DNA of 32,806 bases, taken from contig JAGVMG010000015.1 of assembly GCA_020053915.1 (NCBI GenBank), positions 1 to 32,806 of the forward strand. The letters run 5' to 3'. The translations under genes were made by a program, and so were the position numbers. Each line of letters opens with the position of its first letter. The first letter of the stretch is position 1. Below the pieces are notes generated by a model. It worked only from the letters and a program-made list of their open reading frames with translations. It was not told where the DNA came from and searched no databases. The DNA comes from Parachlamydiales bacterium (GTDB taxonomy: Bacteria > Chlamydiota > Chlamydiia > Chlamydiales > Rhabdochlamydiaceae). This document shows positions 23,245 through 32,652 of the stretch, one piece after another.

Positions 23245-23271
23245 GCTGCGGCAAATCTCAAAGCGATTAAT
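23245..23271 (+). repeat. 27-bp direct repeat, right copy (between LRR gene and lpd)
   Basis: GCTGCGGCAAATCTCAAAGC plus GATTAAT matches 21992-22018 with two differences. In frame it would encode CGKSQSD and stop, i.e. a second version of the IscA-like C terminus, with no upstream gene attached. It ends 1 bp before the lpd stop codon. Confidence 0.85.
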
Positions 23272-23272
23272 T

Positions 23273-24664
23273 TCATTTATGCAAGGCGCGCTTGTGCACT
23301 GCAAGTGCGGCTTCCATCACCGCTTCCGACAAGGTCGGATGCGCGTGAGGGGTGTGCGCGATCTCAAGTGCGGTCATCCTTTTTTGGATGGCGATACAAC
23401 ACTCACCAATAAGCTCTGATGCATGGGGGCCGATGATGTGCACTCCAATCACCCGATCTGTTTTCTGATCGGCGATCATTTTCACAAATCCTTCTTCTTC
23501 CGCCGTGCAGCGCGCACGGGAATTTGCTTTAAACGGAAAGGTGCCGATGTTGACGGGAATGTTGTTGGCTTTGGCGTCCGCTTCGGTAAGACCGACGGAT
23601 GCGACTTCAGGAAAGGTATACACCACATTGGGGATGGCAGCATAGTCGATGTGGGGATGCTGGCCAGCAATGATTTCTGCCACTGCGATTCCTTCTTCTG
23701 AGGCTTTATGCGCGAGCATGGGGCCGTCGACGAGATCGCCGATGGCAAAGATTTGAGGGACCGTGGTTCTAAATTGTCCATTGATGGGGATAAATCCTCT
23801 TGTATCGGGAATGATTCCGACATTTTCTAATCCTAACCCTTTGGTGTAGGGTTTTCGGCCGATCGATTCGAGGATGACATCTGCAGACATCTCTTGGGTT
23901 GATTGATCGGGCATCTGAATTTTGAGGGTGATTTGATTAGGAGCGATATCTGCGGAGATCACTTTCGAAGAAAGGTGGAATACGAGACCTTGCTTTTGCA
24001 GGCTGTGCTGTAATTCTTTGGAAAGGCTTTCATCCAATGTCGGGCAGATCCGATCGAGGAATTCGACGAAGATCACTTCGCTTCCCAATCTTTTGTACAC
24101 AGAGCCAAGCTCGACGCCGATGATGCCAGCTCCGATTACGATCATTTTTTTCGGGATCTTTTCTAGAGAAAGAGCGCCTGTTGAAGAGACAATCTTCTTC
24201 TCATCGAAGGGGAGGAAGGGGAGTTGGATCGGCTCTGAGCCTGTCGCGAGTAGGATATGGCGGCTTTTAAGCTGTTGAGAGGAGGGGCCGCTGATGACAT
24301 TAACGGTGCTGGAATCGATGAGCTGTCCTGTACCGATAAAGCGATCGATTTTATTTTTTTTGAACAAGCCTGCAATCCCTTCGTTGAAGCCTGCGATCAC
24401 TTTTTCTTTGCGCTGCATCATTTGGGGGAAATTAAGGCGCAGCCCAGAAAATTCAATCCCGTGCAGAGCTCCTTCTACTTGCATTTTCCAATAGAGCTCA
24501 GAAGATTGAAGAAGGGCTTTTGAAGGAATGCACCCCACGTTAAGACAGGTTCCTCCGAGAGAAGGTGTTTTTTCGATGCACGCGGTTTTTAAGCCGAGCT
24601 GTGCAGCTCTGATGGCAGCGACATAGCCGCCAGGCCCTGATCCAATCACAATAAGATCGTACAT
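23273..24664 (-). CDS. lpd: Dihydrolipoyl dehydrogenase (E3)
   Basis: 463-residue FAD disulfide oxidoreductase. FAD-binding VIGSGPGGYVAAIRA at the N terminus, redox cysteines C40 and C45 (GGTCLNVGCIPSK), NAD-binding VIGAGIIGVELGSVY, the second FAD site FAIGDLVDGPMLAHKA, and the C-terminal HAHPTLSEAVMEAA with the catalytic His and Glu. It reoxidises the lipoyl groups of E2. It is the third gene of the sucA-sucB-lpd operon, 13 bp after sucB, so here it probably serves the 2-oxoglutarate dehydrogenase complex and may also be shared with pyruvate dehydrogenase. Confidence 0.96.
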   Translation of the reverse strand: MYDLIVIGSGPGGYVAAIRAAQLGLKTACIEKTPSLGGTCLNVGCIPSKALLQSSELYWKMQVEGALHGIEFSGLRLNFPQMMQRKEKVIAGFNEGIAGLFKKNKIDRFIGTGQLIDSSTVNVISGPSSQQLKSRHILLATGSEPIQLPFLPFDEKKIVSSTGALSLEKIPKKMIVIGAGIIGVELGSVYKRLGSEVIFVEFLDRICPTLDESLSKELQHSLQKQGLVFHLSSKVISADIAPNQITLKIQMPDQSTQEMSADVILESIGRKPYTKGLGLENVGIIPDTRGFIPINGQFRTTVPQIFAIGDLVDGPMLAHKASEEGIAVAEIIAGQHPHIDYAAIPNVVYTFPEVASVGLTEADAKANNIPVNIGTFPFKANSRARCTAEEEGFVKMIADQKTDRVIGVHIIGPHASELIGECCIAIQKRMTALEIAHTPHAHPTLSEAVMEAALAVHKRALHK

Positions 24665-24677
24665 GAAGCTATCCCTA

Positions 24678-25859
24678 TTAGAGTTCGAGAAGAAGCCGTG
24701 TGGGGTCTTCTAGGTTTTGTTTTAACTGCACTAAAAACATGACAGCTTCTTTGCCGTCGATCACGCGGTGGTCGTAGCTTAATGCGAGATACATCATCGG
24801 ACGGATCACAACTGCATCATCCACTACAACGGGACGTTTTACGATTGCATGCATGCCGAGGATGCCGCTTTGTGGGGGATTAAGAATGGGAGTGGAAAGA
24901 AGAGATCCGAAAACCCCACCGTTCGTAATCGTAAAGCTGCCGCCGCGCAAATCATCCACTCCGATGGTGCCCTCACGCGCTTTTTTCGCGTATTTTTCAA
25001 GAGCGGATTCGATTCCGCCGAAGGTCAGTTGATCACACCCGCGGACAACAGGGACAAGAAGTCCTCTCTCCGTTGAAACGGCAAGCCCGATGTCGTAGGA
25101 ATTCAACTGAACAATCTCATCTCCTTCGATGTAGGAGTTAACCTGTGGGATCGCCTTGAGCGCTGCGACAACGCCTTTGACAAAGAACGACATGAAGCCG
25201 AGCTTCACTCCGTATTTTTTAACGAAATTGTCCTTTTCTTTGGCGCGGATCTCCATGATGGCTGTCATATCCGCTTCATTGAATGTGGTGAGCATCGCGG
25301 TAGTGTTTTTTGCTTCGACAAGCTTTTGGGCGATCACTTTGCGCAGGTTACTCATTTTCTTACGTGTGGCAAGAGGGATGGCTAAAGGAAGAGGCGTTGA
25401 AGGTGCAGCTGTTGGAGCGGAAGGAGCTGGTTGTTTCATTTCTGCAACAAATTCAGGAACGAGTTTGCGCGCGCTCTCTCCGGAAGGTGCAGCAGCAACT
25501 GGCGGCGGTGGAGGCGCAGCTTGTGCAGGAGGAGGTGTTGGGGCAGCTTGTGCAGGAGGAGGTGTTGGGGCAGCTTTAGCAGGTGTTGGGGCCGCAGTCG
25601 GTGCTGGCGCCTCTTTTCCTTGCGCTGCGGTATCGATCTGACCAATCACCTGACCGATTTTGACAGTGTCTCCCGCTTTGACTTGCCACGTCAACTGTCC
25701 TGCTTGAGGTGCGTAGAGCACCTGGTTGACCTTATCGGTTTCCAATTCCACGATCTCTTCATCGGCTTTCACATGGCTTCCAGAGGGTTTGAGAAGATTG
25801 GAGACGATCGCTTCAGAGACCGATTCTCCCATGGTAGGAATTTTGATTTCGACGTTCAT
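24678..25859 (-). CDS. sucB: Dihydrolipoyllysine-residue succinyltransferase (E2 of 2-oxoglutarate dehydrogenase)
   Basis: 393 residues. An N-terminal lipoyl domain with lipoyl lysine K43 (ELETDKVNQ), an Ala/Pro-rich mobile linker (about 80-125) with repeated PTPPPAQAA units, a peripheral-subunit-binding-like segment ([13 protein letters not shown]), and the C-terminal acyltransferase domain with the catalytic HRVIDG (H364, D368) near the end. It transfers the succinyl group to CoA. The adjacent sucA identifies the complex as OGDH rather than PDH. It lies 2 bp after sucA. Confidence 0.94.
   Translation of the reverse strand: MNVEIKIPTMGESVSEAIVSNLLKPSGSHVKADEEIVELETDKVNQVLYAPQAGQLTWQVKAGDTVKIGQVIGQIDTAAQGKEAPAPTAAPTPAKAAPTPPPAQAAPTPPPAQAAPPPPPVAAAPSGESARKLVPEFVAEMKQPAPSAPTAAPSTPLPLAIPLATRKKMSNLRKVIAQKLVEAKNTTAMLTTFNEADMTAIMEIRAKEKDNFVKKYGVKLGFMSFFVKGVVAALKAIPQVNSYIEGDEIVQLNSYDIGLAVSTERGLLVPVVRGCDQLTFGGIESALEKYAKKAREGTIGVDDLRGGSFTITNGGVFGSLLSTPILNPPQSGILGMHAIVKRPVVVDDAVVIRPMMYLALSYDHRVIDGKEAVMFLVQLKQNLEDPTRLLLEL
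25516..25569. repeat. Two 27-bp tandem repeats in the sucB linker
   Basis: Units at 25516-25542 and 25543-25569 are identical, and a diverged third begins at 25570. They encode the Pro/Ala-rich linker repeat of E2, so unit number may vary between strains without breaking the frame. Confidence 0.85.
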
Positions 25860-25861
25860 GG

Positions 25862-28582
25862 TTATCCTTCAAAGGCTGAGTTCATTAATGTGATCTGTTG
25901 TTTGGTATGCAGAGCATGTGATCCAGCAGCGGGAGCTGCACTTCGCTCTCTTCCTACGTAATCAACCGGGGTTTTTCCGAAAAGAGCTTCGAGATGGGGG
26001 TGGATATATTCCCATGGACCCATATTTTGGTGTTCTTCTTGGACCCAGCGGATGGTGGCAATCGAGTTGTACTTTGTTAAGACCGCTTGCAGTTGTTCTT
26101 TCGGGAAGGGATAGAGCTGCTCAACTTGGAGAATCAAGGTCTCTGTATCCCCTCGTTTTTTTCTCTCGTTGCGCAAATCGTAAATGATTTTACCCGAACA
26201 GAGGAGGAGGCGTTTAGGATGTGACGGAGGGCTGAGATCGTCGATCACTTCTTGAAAATGCCCTTGGGAAAATTCATTCAGACTGCTGACACATTCGGGA
26301 TGGCGTAGCAGCGCTTTGGGGGTGAAGAGGATCAAAGGTTTTTTCTCGGGATTAAGCGCTTGCGCCCGCAGCAAGTGAAAGAGCTGTGCAGGTGTCGTAC
26401 AATTAGCGATGCGTGTGTTGTTATGTCCTGCTAGCTGTAAGAATCTCTCGATCCGTGCAGACGAGTGTTCCGGGCCTTGCCCCTCGTTGCCATGGGGCAA
26501 GAGCAGCGTGAGGTTACAGCATAAGTTCCATTTTTGCTCCGAAGAGGCGATGAATTGATCGATGATCACCTGTGCACCGTTAGCAAAATCTCCAAACTGC
26601 GCTTCCCAGATCACAAGGGATTTAGGGTAGGAGACGCTATAGCCAAAATCAAAGCCGAGCACCGCGTATTCTGAAAGAGGGGAGTTAAACACATCAAAGG
26701 GGGCTTGGGATGGGCTGATGTGAGATAAGGGGAAATACTTTTGATCTTTTACCTGATCCACCCAGATTGCATGTCTGTGAGAAAAGGTGCCTCGGCGTAC
26801 ATCTTGCCCCGAGAGGCGCACATGGATCCCTTCATGGACGAGCGACGCATAGGCGAGATTCTCTCCCATTCCCCAGTCGATCGATGCCACTTTCGGATCT
26901 TGGCTCACCATTTGTAATCGATCGTTTAACAAGCGTTGGATTTTCGGATGGCATTTGAGCTCTTGAGGAATTGCACACAGCCGCTGTCCTAAAAAGACAA
27001 GGGTTTCTGTAGAGAGTGTTGTCACAATTGGATTTGCCATGCGAGGTGTTGACTGAGAGGTTTCCCTTGACTTGGATGCGCTTTGTTTCAGAGAGGGGAT
27101 GCTCTCTAAAGCCTCTTGTAAATTGGCCTTAAATCCATTTTCTAACTGGGCAGCCATCGTCTCATCGAGCACTTTGTCTCGGATAAGCTGATCGCGGAAT
27201 AGGGTGCGGATCGAAGGTTTTGCTTTGATGAGAGAATACTCGAGAGGCTGGGTAAACGTCGGCTCGTCACTCTCATTGTGCCCATACTTACGGTAGCAAA
27301 TGAGATCGATAAACACATCGCATTGAAATTTGTGGCGAATCTCGATCGCTAAAAGAGCCGCCCGTACACACCCTTCTGGATCTTCGGCATTCACGTGAAA
27401 GACAGGAGCGCTAAACGCCCGTGCGATCTGGGTGCAATAGAGAGTGGATCGCGAGTCTTTCGGCAGCGTCGTAAATCCAATTTGGTTGTTGATCACAAGA
27501 TGGAGCGTTCCTCCGGTGCAGTATCCATTAAGACGAGAGAGTTGCAACGTCTCGTAGACAATCCCTTGTCCAGCGATTGCTGCATCGCCATGAATTAAGA
27601 TCGGCACCACTTCTTGGCGCTGTGTTTTATCGGCTTTTAGCTCTTGTGTCGCACGCGCAATCCCTTCCACGACAGGATCGACTGCTTCCAAGTGGCTTGG
27701 ATTAGCAACGAGTGTCACTTTGACATCCGTTCCCGACCGGGTTGTTAAACTGCCGACAAATCCTTTATGGTATTTGACATCGCCGCTTCCCTCGAGAAGA
27801 TCAGGTGTGTAGTGATCTTCAAACTCATGGAAAATATGCGCGTAGGACTTATTTAAGATGTTGGCAAGCACATTCAACCGTCCGCGGTGAGCCATCCCCA
27901 ACACCACCTCTTTGACACCAATTTCAGCCCCTCGATCGAGCATCGCTGCCAGCATCGGGATCATTGTTTCTCCGCCTTCTAAGGAAAATCGCTTTTGACC
28001 CACATACTTAGTGTGCAGAAAGGATTCAAAGATCTCGGCTTTATTTAATTGATGGAGAATGGAAAGCTTGTTTTCACTTTCCATCTGAAGCGGAAAGAAA
28101 GGTTCGATCCGTTCTTGGATCCATTTTTCTAGATCTGGGGCGCTCAAACCCATATATTCAATGCCGATCTTGCCGCAGTAGGTTTTTTGTAAAGCTGCAA
28201 CGATCTCGCTTAAGGGGGCAAGCGGCTCTTTTAAAAATCCGCAGGTCGGGAAAGAGGCTTGCAACTCTTCTTGTTTAAACCCTAGGCCTTGAAGATTCAA
28301 TTCGGGTGGCTCAACAGGAAGAGTTGTTGCAATCGGATTAAAGGACGCCATCCGGTGCCCAAATTTACGATAGGCATCGATCAGAAGATAGATGCGCAAG
28401 TCGGAACTCTCCGCGCGCTCTTGAGGCAGTTTAGGCAGAGTTGAGCTTGCAAAATCCATCCCTTCGAAAAAATGCCGCCAAGAGGCTTCGACACTTTTTG
28501 GATCTTTAAGATAGTTCTGGTAAAGCTCTTCTAAAGCTCCGAGATTCGCGAGATTTGCATAGGAAAACTGATCTGGCTGCAT
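25862..28582 (-). CDS. sucA: 2-oxoglutarate dehydrogenase E1 component
   Basis: 906 residues, close to the family length (about 930). The N-terminal E2-docking segment ([20 protein letters not shown]), [27 protein letters not shown] (thiamine diphosphate/Mg region), [24 protein letters not shown], and the C-terminal [18 protein letters not shown] and [20 protein letters not shown] are hallmark E1o blocks. It decarboxylates 2-oxoglutarate in the TCA cycle. First gene of sucA-sucB-lpd. ATG 28582 has GGAG six bases upstream and an extended -10 promoter close by. The neighbouring acidic gene and hemW reproduce the order I recall from Chlamydia (CT052-CT055). Confidence 0.96.
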   Translation of the reverse strand: MQPDQFSYANLANLGALEELYQNYLKDPKSVEASWRHFFEGMDFASSTLPKLPQERAESSDLRIYLLIDAYRKFGHRMASFNPIATTLPVEPPELNLQGLGFKQEELQASFPTCGFLKEPLAPLSEIVAALQKTYCGKIGIEYMGLSAPDLEKWIQERIEPFFPLQMESENKLSILHQLNKAEIFESFLHTKYVGQKRFSLEGGETMIPMLAAMLDRGAEIGVKEVVLGMAHRGRLNVLANILNKSYAHIFHEFEDHYTPDLLEGSGDVKYHKGFVGSLTTRSGTDVKVTLVANPSHLEAVDPVVEGIARATQELKADKTQRQEVVPILIHGDAAIAGQGIVYETLQLSRLNGYCTGGTLHLVINNQIGFTTLPKDSRSTLYCTQIARAFSAPVFHVNAEDPEGCVRAALLAIEIRHKFQCDVFIDLICYRKYGHNESDEPTFTQPLEYSLIKAKPSIRTLFRDQLIRDKVLDETMAAQLENGFKANLQEALESIPSLKQSASKSRETSQSTPRMANPIVTTLSTETLVFLGQRLCAIPQELKCHPKIQRLLNDRLQMVSQDPKVASIDWGMGENLAYASLVHEGIHVRLSGQDVRRGTFSHRHAIWVDQVKDQKYFPLSHISPSQAPFDVFNSPLSEYAVLGFDFGYSVSYPKSLVIWEAQFGDFANGAQVIIDQFIASSEQKWNLCCNLTLLLPHGNEGQGPEHSSARIERFLQLAGHNNTRIANCTTPAQLFHLLRAQALNPEKKPLILFTPKALLRHPECVSSLNEFSQGHFQEVIDDLSPPSHPKRLLLCSGKIIYDLRNERKKRGDTETLILQVEQLYPFPKEQLQAVLTKYNSIATIRWVQEEHQNMGPWEYIHPHLEALFGKTPVDYVGRERSAAPAAGSHALHTKQQITLMNSAFEG

Positions 28583-28602
28583 CGCTGGCTCCGTTTTCTT
28601 GG

Positions 28603-28630
28603 CTTATAGCAAAATCTGCAAGATATCAAA
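28603..28630 (-). promoter_or_regulatory. Probable promoter of the sucA-sucB-lpd operon
   Basis: On the minus strand, an extended -10 TGC-TATAAG (hexamer 28608-28603) with a -35-like TTTGAT (28630-28625) at 16 bases spacing. Transcription would start about 15 bases before the sucA ATG, giving a very short leader. Confidence 0.45.
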
Positions 28631-28723
28631 AGAAATATTTTATTTTCATTTTCTTCTCAAGAGAGGTGCACATTTTCCAAGCTTTTTTTAAGCCTCTGGT
28701 GTATGCTCCCGTCTTTTTATGTG

Positions 28724-28883
28724 TATACCCAACGTGTTTCAAAATTTGGTTTCTGGTGGCGCTGGCATCTTCATCTTTGCAACCGTCTCCATCGACCATG
28801 TGCTGCACATGGTCTGCTTCGGCGATTGCAAATCTGAAGCGCCAGCTTTGCCAGAAACCAAATTTTGAAACACGTTGGGTATA
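28724..28883. repeat. 160-bp inverted-repeat element between sucA and the acidic coiled-coil gene
   Basis: The outer 33 bp are perfect inverted repeats: TATACCCAACGTGTTTCAAA from 28724 is matched by its reverse complement ending at 28883. The interior halves remain about two-thirds complementary up to a central ACCATGTGC/GCACATGGT palindrome. No gene fits inside. It lies in the 418-bp divergent gap 28583-29000, upstream of the sucA promoter and of the gene at 29001. The rest of the gap shows nothing else clear. Confidence 0.85.
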
Positions 28884-29000
28884 TTCTCGTTGCAATAAAA
28901 AGTGAGCCTAAGTAAATAGAAATTTTTTAAGACAAAGCATCTTGACCTTTTGCGCGCTGCTGCAAAAGTTTGGGTGGGGATCATTTAAGGGTATCGAACC

Positions 29001-29471
29001 ATGAACATGAAGAGTGAGCGTTTAAAAAAGCTGGAGTCAGAACTCCAAGATCTCGAACAGTGGCTAAAATTGGGCCTTGTTCCTAAAAAGGACATGGAGA
29101 AGCACCGCGAAGAGATCATCCTTCTCAATGATAAAATTGCAGAAGAAAGAGAACGCTTGCGTTTCTTGAAAGAAAGCGGCGAGTTGGAGGAGTTTAGTCT
29201 CCCTAAACGCCCTGCACATGGCCGGCAAACTGTTCATGAGCCTCATAGTCTTCCCGATATCGACATTGCCGATGAAGGGCTGACAGATGCGGGATTAGAC
29301 ATGGAGACCGAGTCGTTCGACGTCGAGACGACCTCTTCTGGTGAAGAGGGCGGAGAAGAAGGGGACGACGAAGCCACCCATGTGGAAGAAGAAGAGGAAG
29401 AAGATCCCTTTAGCGACCGCAACCGTTGGCGCCGAGGTGTTCTCGAAGACCCCGACGCAAATGATTGGTAA
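29001..29471 (+). CDS. Acidic coiled-coil protein (CT053-like position)
   Basis: 156 residues. The N-terminal 65 residues are charged heptads (LKKLESELQDLEQWLKLG ... LNDKIAEERERLRFLKESG) forming a coiled coil. The C-terminal half is strongly acidic (EEGGEEGDDEATHVEEEEEE) and ends RRGVLEDPDANDW. No catalytic features. The position between hemW and sucA matches a conserved chlamydial gene (CT053, from memory). Its stop overlaps the hemW start by 11 bp, so the two are translationally coupled. AAGGG lies 10 bases upstream of ATG 29001. Confidence 0.8.
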   Translation: MNMKSERLKKLESELQDLEQWLKLGLVPKKDMEKHREEIILLNDKIAEERERLRFLKESGELEEFSLPKRPAHGRQTVHEPHSLPDIDIADEGLTDAGLDMETESFDVETTSSGEEGGEEGDDEATHVEEEEEEDPFSDRNRWRRGVLEDPDANDW

Positions 29472-30609
29472 CGATTTTTTGGGGGATGTCAGTCTTTATA
29501 TTCACATCCCTTTCTGTTCTAAAAAATGCCCTTACTGCCATTTTTTTGTCCTTCCTGACAAACAAGATCTTAAAGAAAAATTTTTAGCTTCCCTCCTTCA
29601 AGAATGGAAGCTTCGAGCTCCTTTCGTGCAAGGCAAGCGCGTGGTCTCCATTTATTTCGGCGGCGGGACCCCCAGTCGCTTGACCCCTCTTCAGATCGAT
29701 GGGATCCTCTCTCAAATCCGCAAAGACGCAACGCTCTCTAGCGATTGCGAGATCACCTTAGAGGTTAATCCCGAGGATGCCTCTCAAGAGTTTTTTATCG
29801 CTTTAAAAGAAATAGGAATCAATCGCATCAGTTTTGGGATCCAATCCCTTGATGATGCCCAGCTGATCACACTAGACAGGCAACATAGCGCCCATCAGGG
29901 GATTCATGCCCTTGACCTGGCTCATTCCGCGGGCCTCAGCAACATATCGATCGATCTCATGTATGATTTGCCCCATCAGACACTCTCCAGCTGGGAGCGC
30001 ACGCTAGAGCGTTTAACGGCATTGCCGATCACCCACCTCTCTCTCTACAATTTAACGGTAGAGCCGCATACTGTTTTTTTTAAAAAGCAGGCTGAACTTA
30101 AGCCCTATCTTCCAGATCCCGACCTCAGCTTTAAGATGCTAGAAACTGCGCTCGATCGTTTGCCTTCCATCGGCTTAGAGCGCTATGAGATCTCCGCCTT
30201 TTCCAAGCCCGATTGCCATTCTCGCCATAATACGGGCTATTGGACGGCGCGTCCCTTTTTAGGATTAGGGCCCTCGGCATTTAGTTATTGGGATAAAAAA
30301 CGGTTCCGCAATGTCGCCCATCTCAATCGCTATGCTGAAGCTCTGTCTCAAGGACAGTTCCCCGTCGATTTTGAAGAGATGCTTAAGTCCTCTCAGCAAC
30401 AAAAAGAGCTCTTCGCTGTTCAATTGCGACTGACGCAAGGGATCGATCTTTCCGTTTTTGAACAAAGGCATGGCCCTTTGGAGTTAGAGCTTGTTAAGGC
30501 TCTCGATCTTTTAATAGCTAAGGGATGGATGATTAAGAGAGGATCTACGGTCAAACTGACTGCCGGAGGACAGCTTTTCTACGATAGCGTCGCATCAGAA
30601 TTAATCTAA
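29461..30609 (+). CDS. hemW: HemW-type radical SAM protein (haem chaperone, formerly HemN-like)
   Basis: 382 residues from ATG 29461. Radical SAM cluster motif C-x3-C-x2-C in IPFCSKKCPYCHF, then YFGGGTPSRLT, EVNPEDAS, GINRISFGIQSLDD, LMYDLPHQT and GYWTARPFLGLGPSAFSYW, all typical of HemW. HemW lacks the oxidase activity of HemN and is thought to insert haem into respiratory enzymes. A reading-frame extension to 29341 runs through the acidic gene in another frame and is not coding. Coupled to the preceding acidic gene by an 11-bp overlap. Confidence 0.92.
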   Translation: MIGNDFLGDVSLYIHIPFCSKKCPYCHFFVLPDKQDLKEKFLASLLQEWKLRAPFVQGKRVVSIYFGGGTPSRLTPLQIDGILSQIRKDATLSSDCEITLEVNPEDASQEFFIALKEIGINRISFGIQSLDDAQLITLDRQHSAHQGIHALDLAHSAGLSNISIDLMYDLPHQTLSSWERTLERLTALPITHLSLYNLTVEPHTVFFKKQAELKPYLPDPDLSFKMLETALDRLPSIGLERYEISAFSKPDCHSRHNTGYWTARPFLGLGPSAFSYWDKKRFRNVAHLNRYAEALSQGQFPVDFEEMLKSSQQQKELFAVQLRLTQGIDLSVFEQRHGPLELELVKALDLLIAKGWMIKRGSTVKLTAGGQLFYDSVASELI

Positions 30610-30643
30610 AAAAAAAAGACCGCTTCCCTTGCGGAAAGCGGTC
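30608..30643 (-). terminator. Intrinsic terminator for the 446-residue gene
   Basis: On the minus strand, GACCGCTTTCC pairs with GGGAAGCGGTC (one weak pair) around a short loop, followed directly by a run of ten Ts (30617-30608). Classical rho-independent form. The same hairpin lies just after the hemW stop and may also slow plus-strand transcription. Confidence 0.85.
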
Positions 30644-30673
30644 AGTAACAACTTCTAGTCCTTACTTGTTTAA

Positions 30674-30707
30674 AGCATCTCATGCGGGTTACCCCTTACG
30701 AGATGCT
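30674..30707. other. Hairpin between the terminator and the 446-residue gene
   Basis: AGCATCTC (30674-30681) pairs with GAGATGCT (30700-30707) and the interior contains GGGTTACCC. It lies 23 bp after the minus-strand gene's stop, ahead of its terminator, and may act as an RNA-stabilising 3' structure. Confidence 0.45.
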
Positions 30708-30730
30708 GTTAACTTAAGAAGGACGAGAAA

Positions 30731-32071
30731 TTACGATCTCAACCAAGCTAAGAAGCCAGAAGCTTTTGTTTGGTCAGCTTTTCTCTCAGTGATGAGGTGC
30801 TGCTTAACAATAGAATCTTTCTCAAGCGCTTTCTCAGATGGGATAAGATCTAATTTAGCTTGGACTTTTGCTTGTTTTGCTACTACGATTGCAGTTTCTT
30901 TTCCAGCTTCTAGCAACTCAACATACATTTGGTGTAGGCTGTTTTGCTTTGCAATCACTTCTTTGTGGAAAGGAGTAGTACCTGGCGTTGCAGTTGCGTA
31001 TTTCTCTTCAAGAGGCTTAGGAGTACCATCCTTCTTAGCAAAGAATTTAGGAGCTAAAGCAACTTTTCCTTTACCAGCTAATTTAACGCATTCTGTATTA
31101 AATTTTACGTCTTTTTTCCTAAGGTCTTTGCGGATCTTGCTTTCAGCTTTTTGAGCTGCTTTAAGATCTGTTTTCAAAGTCTTTAATTTAGCTTCAAACT
31201 TTGTTCTGTTTGCTGTAAGAAGTGTTCGGTGTGCATCAATAGCTTCTTTTGAAACATCAGAAGCTTTTGGAGCAGCATCGATAGCAGCTTCAACTAGGTT
31301 AGCTGTTCCATCTTTGTGCAGTTGGATCGCTGTTTTAATGTTAGCATTGATCGTGGCTGCAGTTGCAGTTGGGAAAATACCTTGGATTGTTTTTCTAAGA
31401 GTTACTGCATCCTTTTGAGCATTGATATCAGTTTTAGCAACGAGTGCCTGAGCAGCTGCAAGTGGAAGCGCATCAGTAACTTGTTTCTGAATCAATGTGA
31501 CTCTAGGCTGAATGTGAATTGCATCTAAAGTAGGCGCAGTTTGTTGTGCGTCTTTAGCTACTGCTTCAGAAATCAGTTGATTTGCAGCAAGTGTCCAAGT
31601 TTTAAGAGCTGTAGAAGCTGGCGATTTGCCGTCTTTCAGTTCTGTTTTTGCAGCATCTGCTTCTAATTCAGAAAACTGGCTGTAAACAACAGAAGAGAAT
31701 TTGTTAGCAGCGCTTTCGAAGCGAGCTTTAACATCTGGTGCCATAGCAACTTTATTAATGAGCTCCTCTGAAGGCTTCAGGTGTCGTGTTTTCAAATCCG
31801 CAACAACAGCATTAGTTCTCTCCAGTAATTTCATCTCACGGCTGCAAGTAACGAGATCAGCCAAAGCTGTGTTAAATTGCTCCACGTTTCCTTGGATCTT
31901 TTTGTCAGACTCTAAAGCTTCTGTGTAAGCTTTAGTAGCGAAAATAAATGAGAACATAGAACCAAATGTTCCTGACCATGTGCTTTTATATTCGGTCATG
32001 TTCTGGTTAAGATGAGCTTTGTCTGCGCCTAAGTTAGCAGATAATTGAGTCTTGATTGCTTGTAATTCCAT
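30731..32071 (-). CDS. Large helical protein of unknown function, well expressed
   Basis: 446 residues, Ala/Lys/Thr-rich, nearly all helical, without signal peptide. One short hydrophobic patch (FGSMFSFIFATKAYTEAL, about 36-53) and a long central coiled region (about 280-330, LLTANRTKFEAKLKTLKTDL) are visible. No cysteine pattern, catalytic motif or known family is recognised. The ribosome site is excellent (GGAGGAAG about 7 bases before ATG 32071), and a promoter and a strong terminator enclose the single gene, suggesting high expression. The absence of a Sec signal and the soluble helical nature would suit a type III substrate or structural protein, but this is speculation. Confidence 0.75.
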   Translation of the reverse strand: MELQAIKTQLSANLGADKAHLNQNMTEYKSTWSGTFGSMFSFIFATKAYTEALESDKKIQGNVEQFNTALADLVTCSREMKLLERTNAVVADLKTRHLKPSEELINKVAMAPDVKARFESAANKFSSVVYSQFSELEADAAKTELKDGKSPASTALKTWTLAANQLISEAVAKDAQQTAPTLDAIHIQPRVTLIQKQVTDALPLAAAQALVAKTDINAQKDAVTLRKTIQGIFPTATAATINANIKTAIQLHKDGTANLVEAAIDAAPKASDVSKEAIDAHRTLLTANRTKFEAKLKTLKTDLKAAQKAESKIRKDLRKKDVKFNTECVKLAGKGKVALAPKFFAKKDGTPKPLEEKYATATPGTTPFHKEVIAKQNSLHQMYVELLEAGKETAIVVAKQAKVQAKLDLIPSEKALEKDSIVKQHLITERKADQTKASGFLAWLRS

Positions 32072-32140
32072 AATTTACTTCCTCCAAACTATGGTTAGTG
32101 TTTTACTTAAATCTTGTGCATTTTTTTGCGTTACAGTTAA

Positions 32141-32170
32141 ATTGTAAGATGAGACGCTGTTTTATTTCAA
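32141..32170 (-). promoter_or_regulatory. Promoter of the 446-residue gene
   Basis: On the minus strand, TTGAAA (32170-32165) and TACAAT (32146-32141) with an 18-base spacer, giving a leader of roughly 60 bases before the ATG at 32071. Confidence 0.55.
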
Positions 32171-32617
32171 ACGAATTTCATCTTTTTCGATGATTAAAAT
32201 TGATTTGTAAGATCATTTAAAATTTAACTAGATCGTTTCATTGTATTGATAAATTTGTTGGCGATAGTTTTTATTGGAATTGGAATCCCCGTTTCAAATT
32301 TATATTGTGTGCGATTAGGTTGCGCGTCTAACTTTCTCTGGGATTTCAATCGTTCTATCCTTAATACAGATGTTTTGCAATTTAAGCTGTTGTTGAAGAT
32401 GGCTAAATTATTAGTGCGCATCTCAAGACTTCTTTTACAAAGTCTAGGACATTGATCGTATCAATAACAGCTTGATATGTTTTGAAATTTTCAGGTTTCT
32501 TGCAAATCCAAGAACACTTCTTCGTAACGACCCGTTTTTTTACTACCAATGGCCATTTATTTCAATTAATTTTCCGGTTTTTCCGAATTAAAAATGTATT
32601 TGATTATTCGTAAAGTT
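32171..32617. other. AT-rich gap with possible decayed reading frames
   Basis: No intact gene is supported. On the minus strand, three coding-like pieces in different frames lie in a row: a 21-codon frame from ATG 32556 (MAIGSKKTGRYEEVFLDLQE), an open stretch containing KKPENFKTYQAVIDTINVLD, and a 65-codon frame 32421-32224 containing RTQYKFETGIPIPIKT. They could be one gene broken by frameshifts, or coincidence in AT-rich DNA. Confidence 0.25.
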
Positions 32618-32646
32618 TTTACTGTGCTGTTTGAGTTGTGTATATT
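32618..32646 (+). promoter_or_regulatory. Promoter reading out of the window
   Basis: TTTACT (32618-32623) and TATATT (32641-32646) are separated by exactly 17 bases; each matches 4-5 consensus positions. It precedes a hairpin-rich transcript. Confidence 0.5.
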
Positions 32647-32652
32647 GTAACT

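Noticed and set aside
25516-25569. CRISPR-like short tandem repeat
   Set aside because: Units are contiguous with no spacers and encode the Ala/Pro linker of SucB in frame.
25156-25641. Long plus-strand frame opposite sucB, Gly/Ala-rich
   Set aside because: Antisense shadow of the Pro/Ala-rich linker and core of sucB, with no ribosome site or independent signal.
29341-29460. Upstream start for hemW
   Set aside because: The 40 extra residues are the acidic gene's codons read in another frame and do not resemble HemW.
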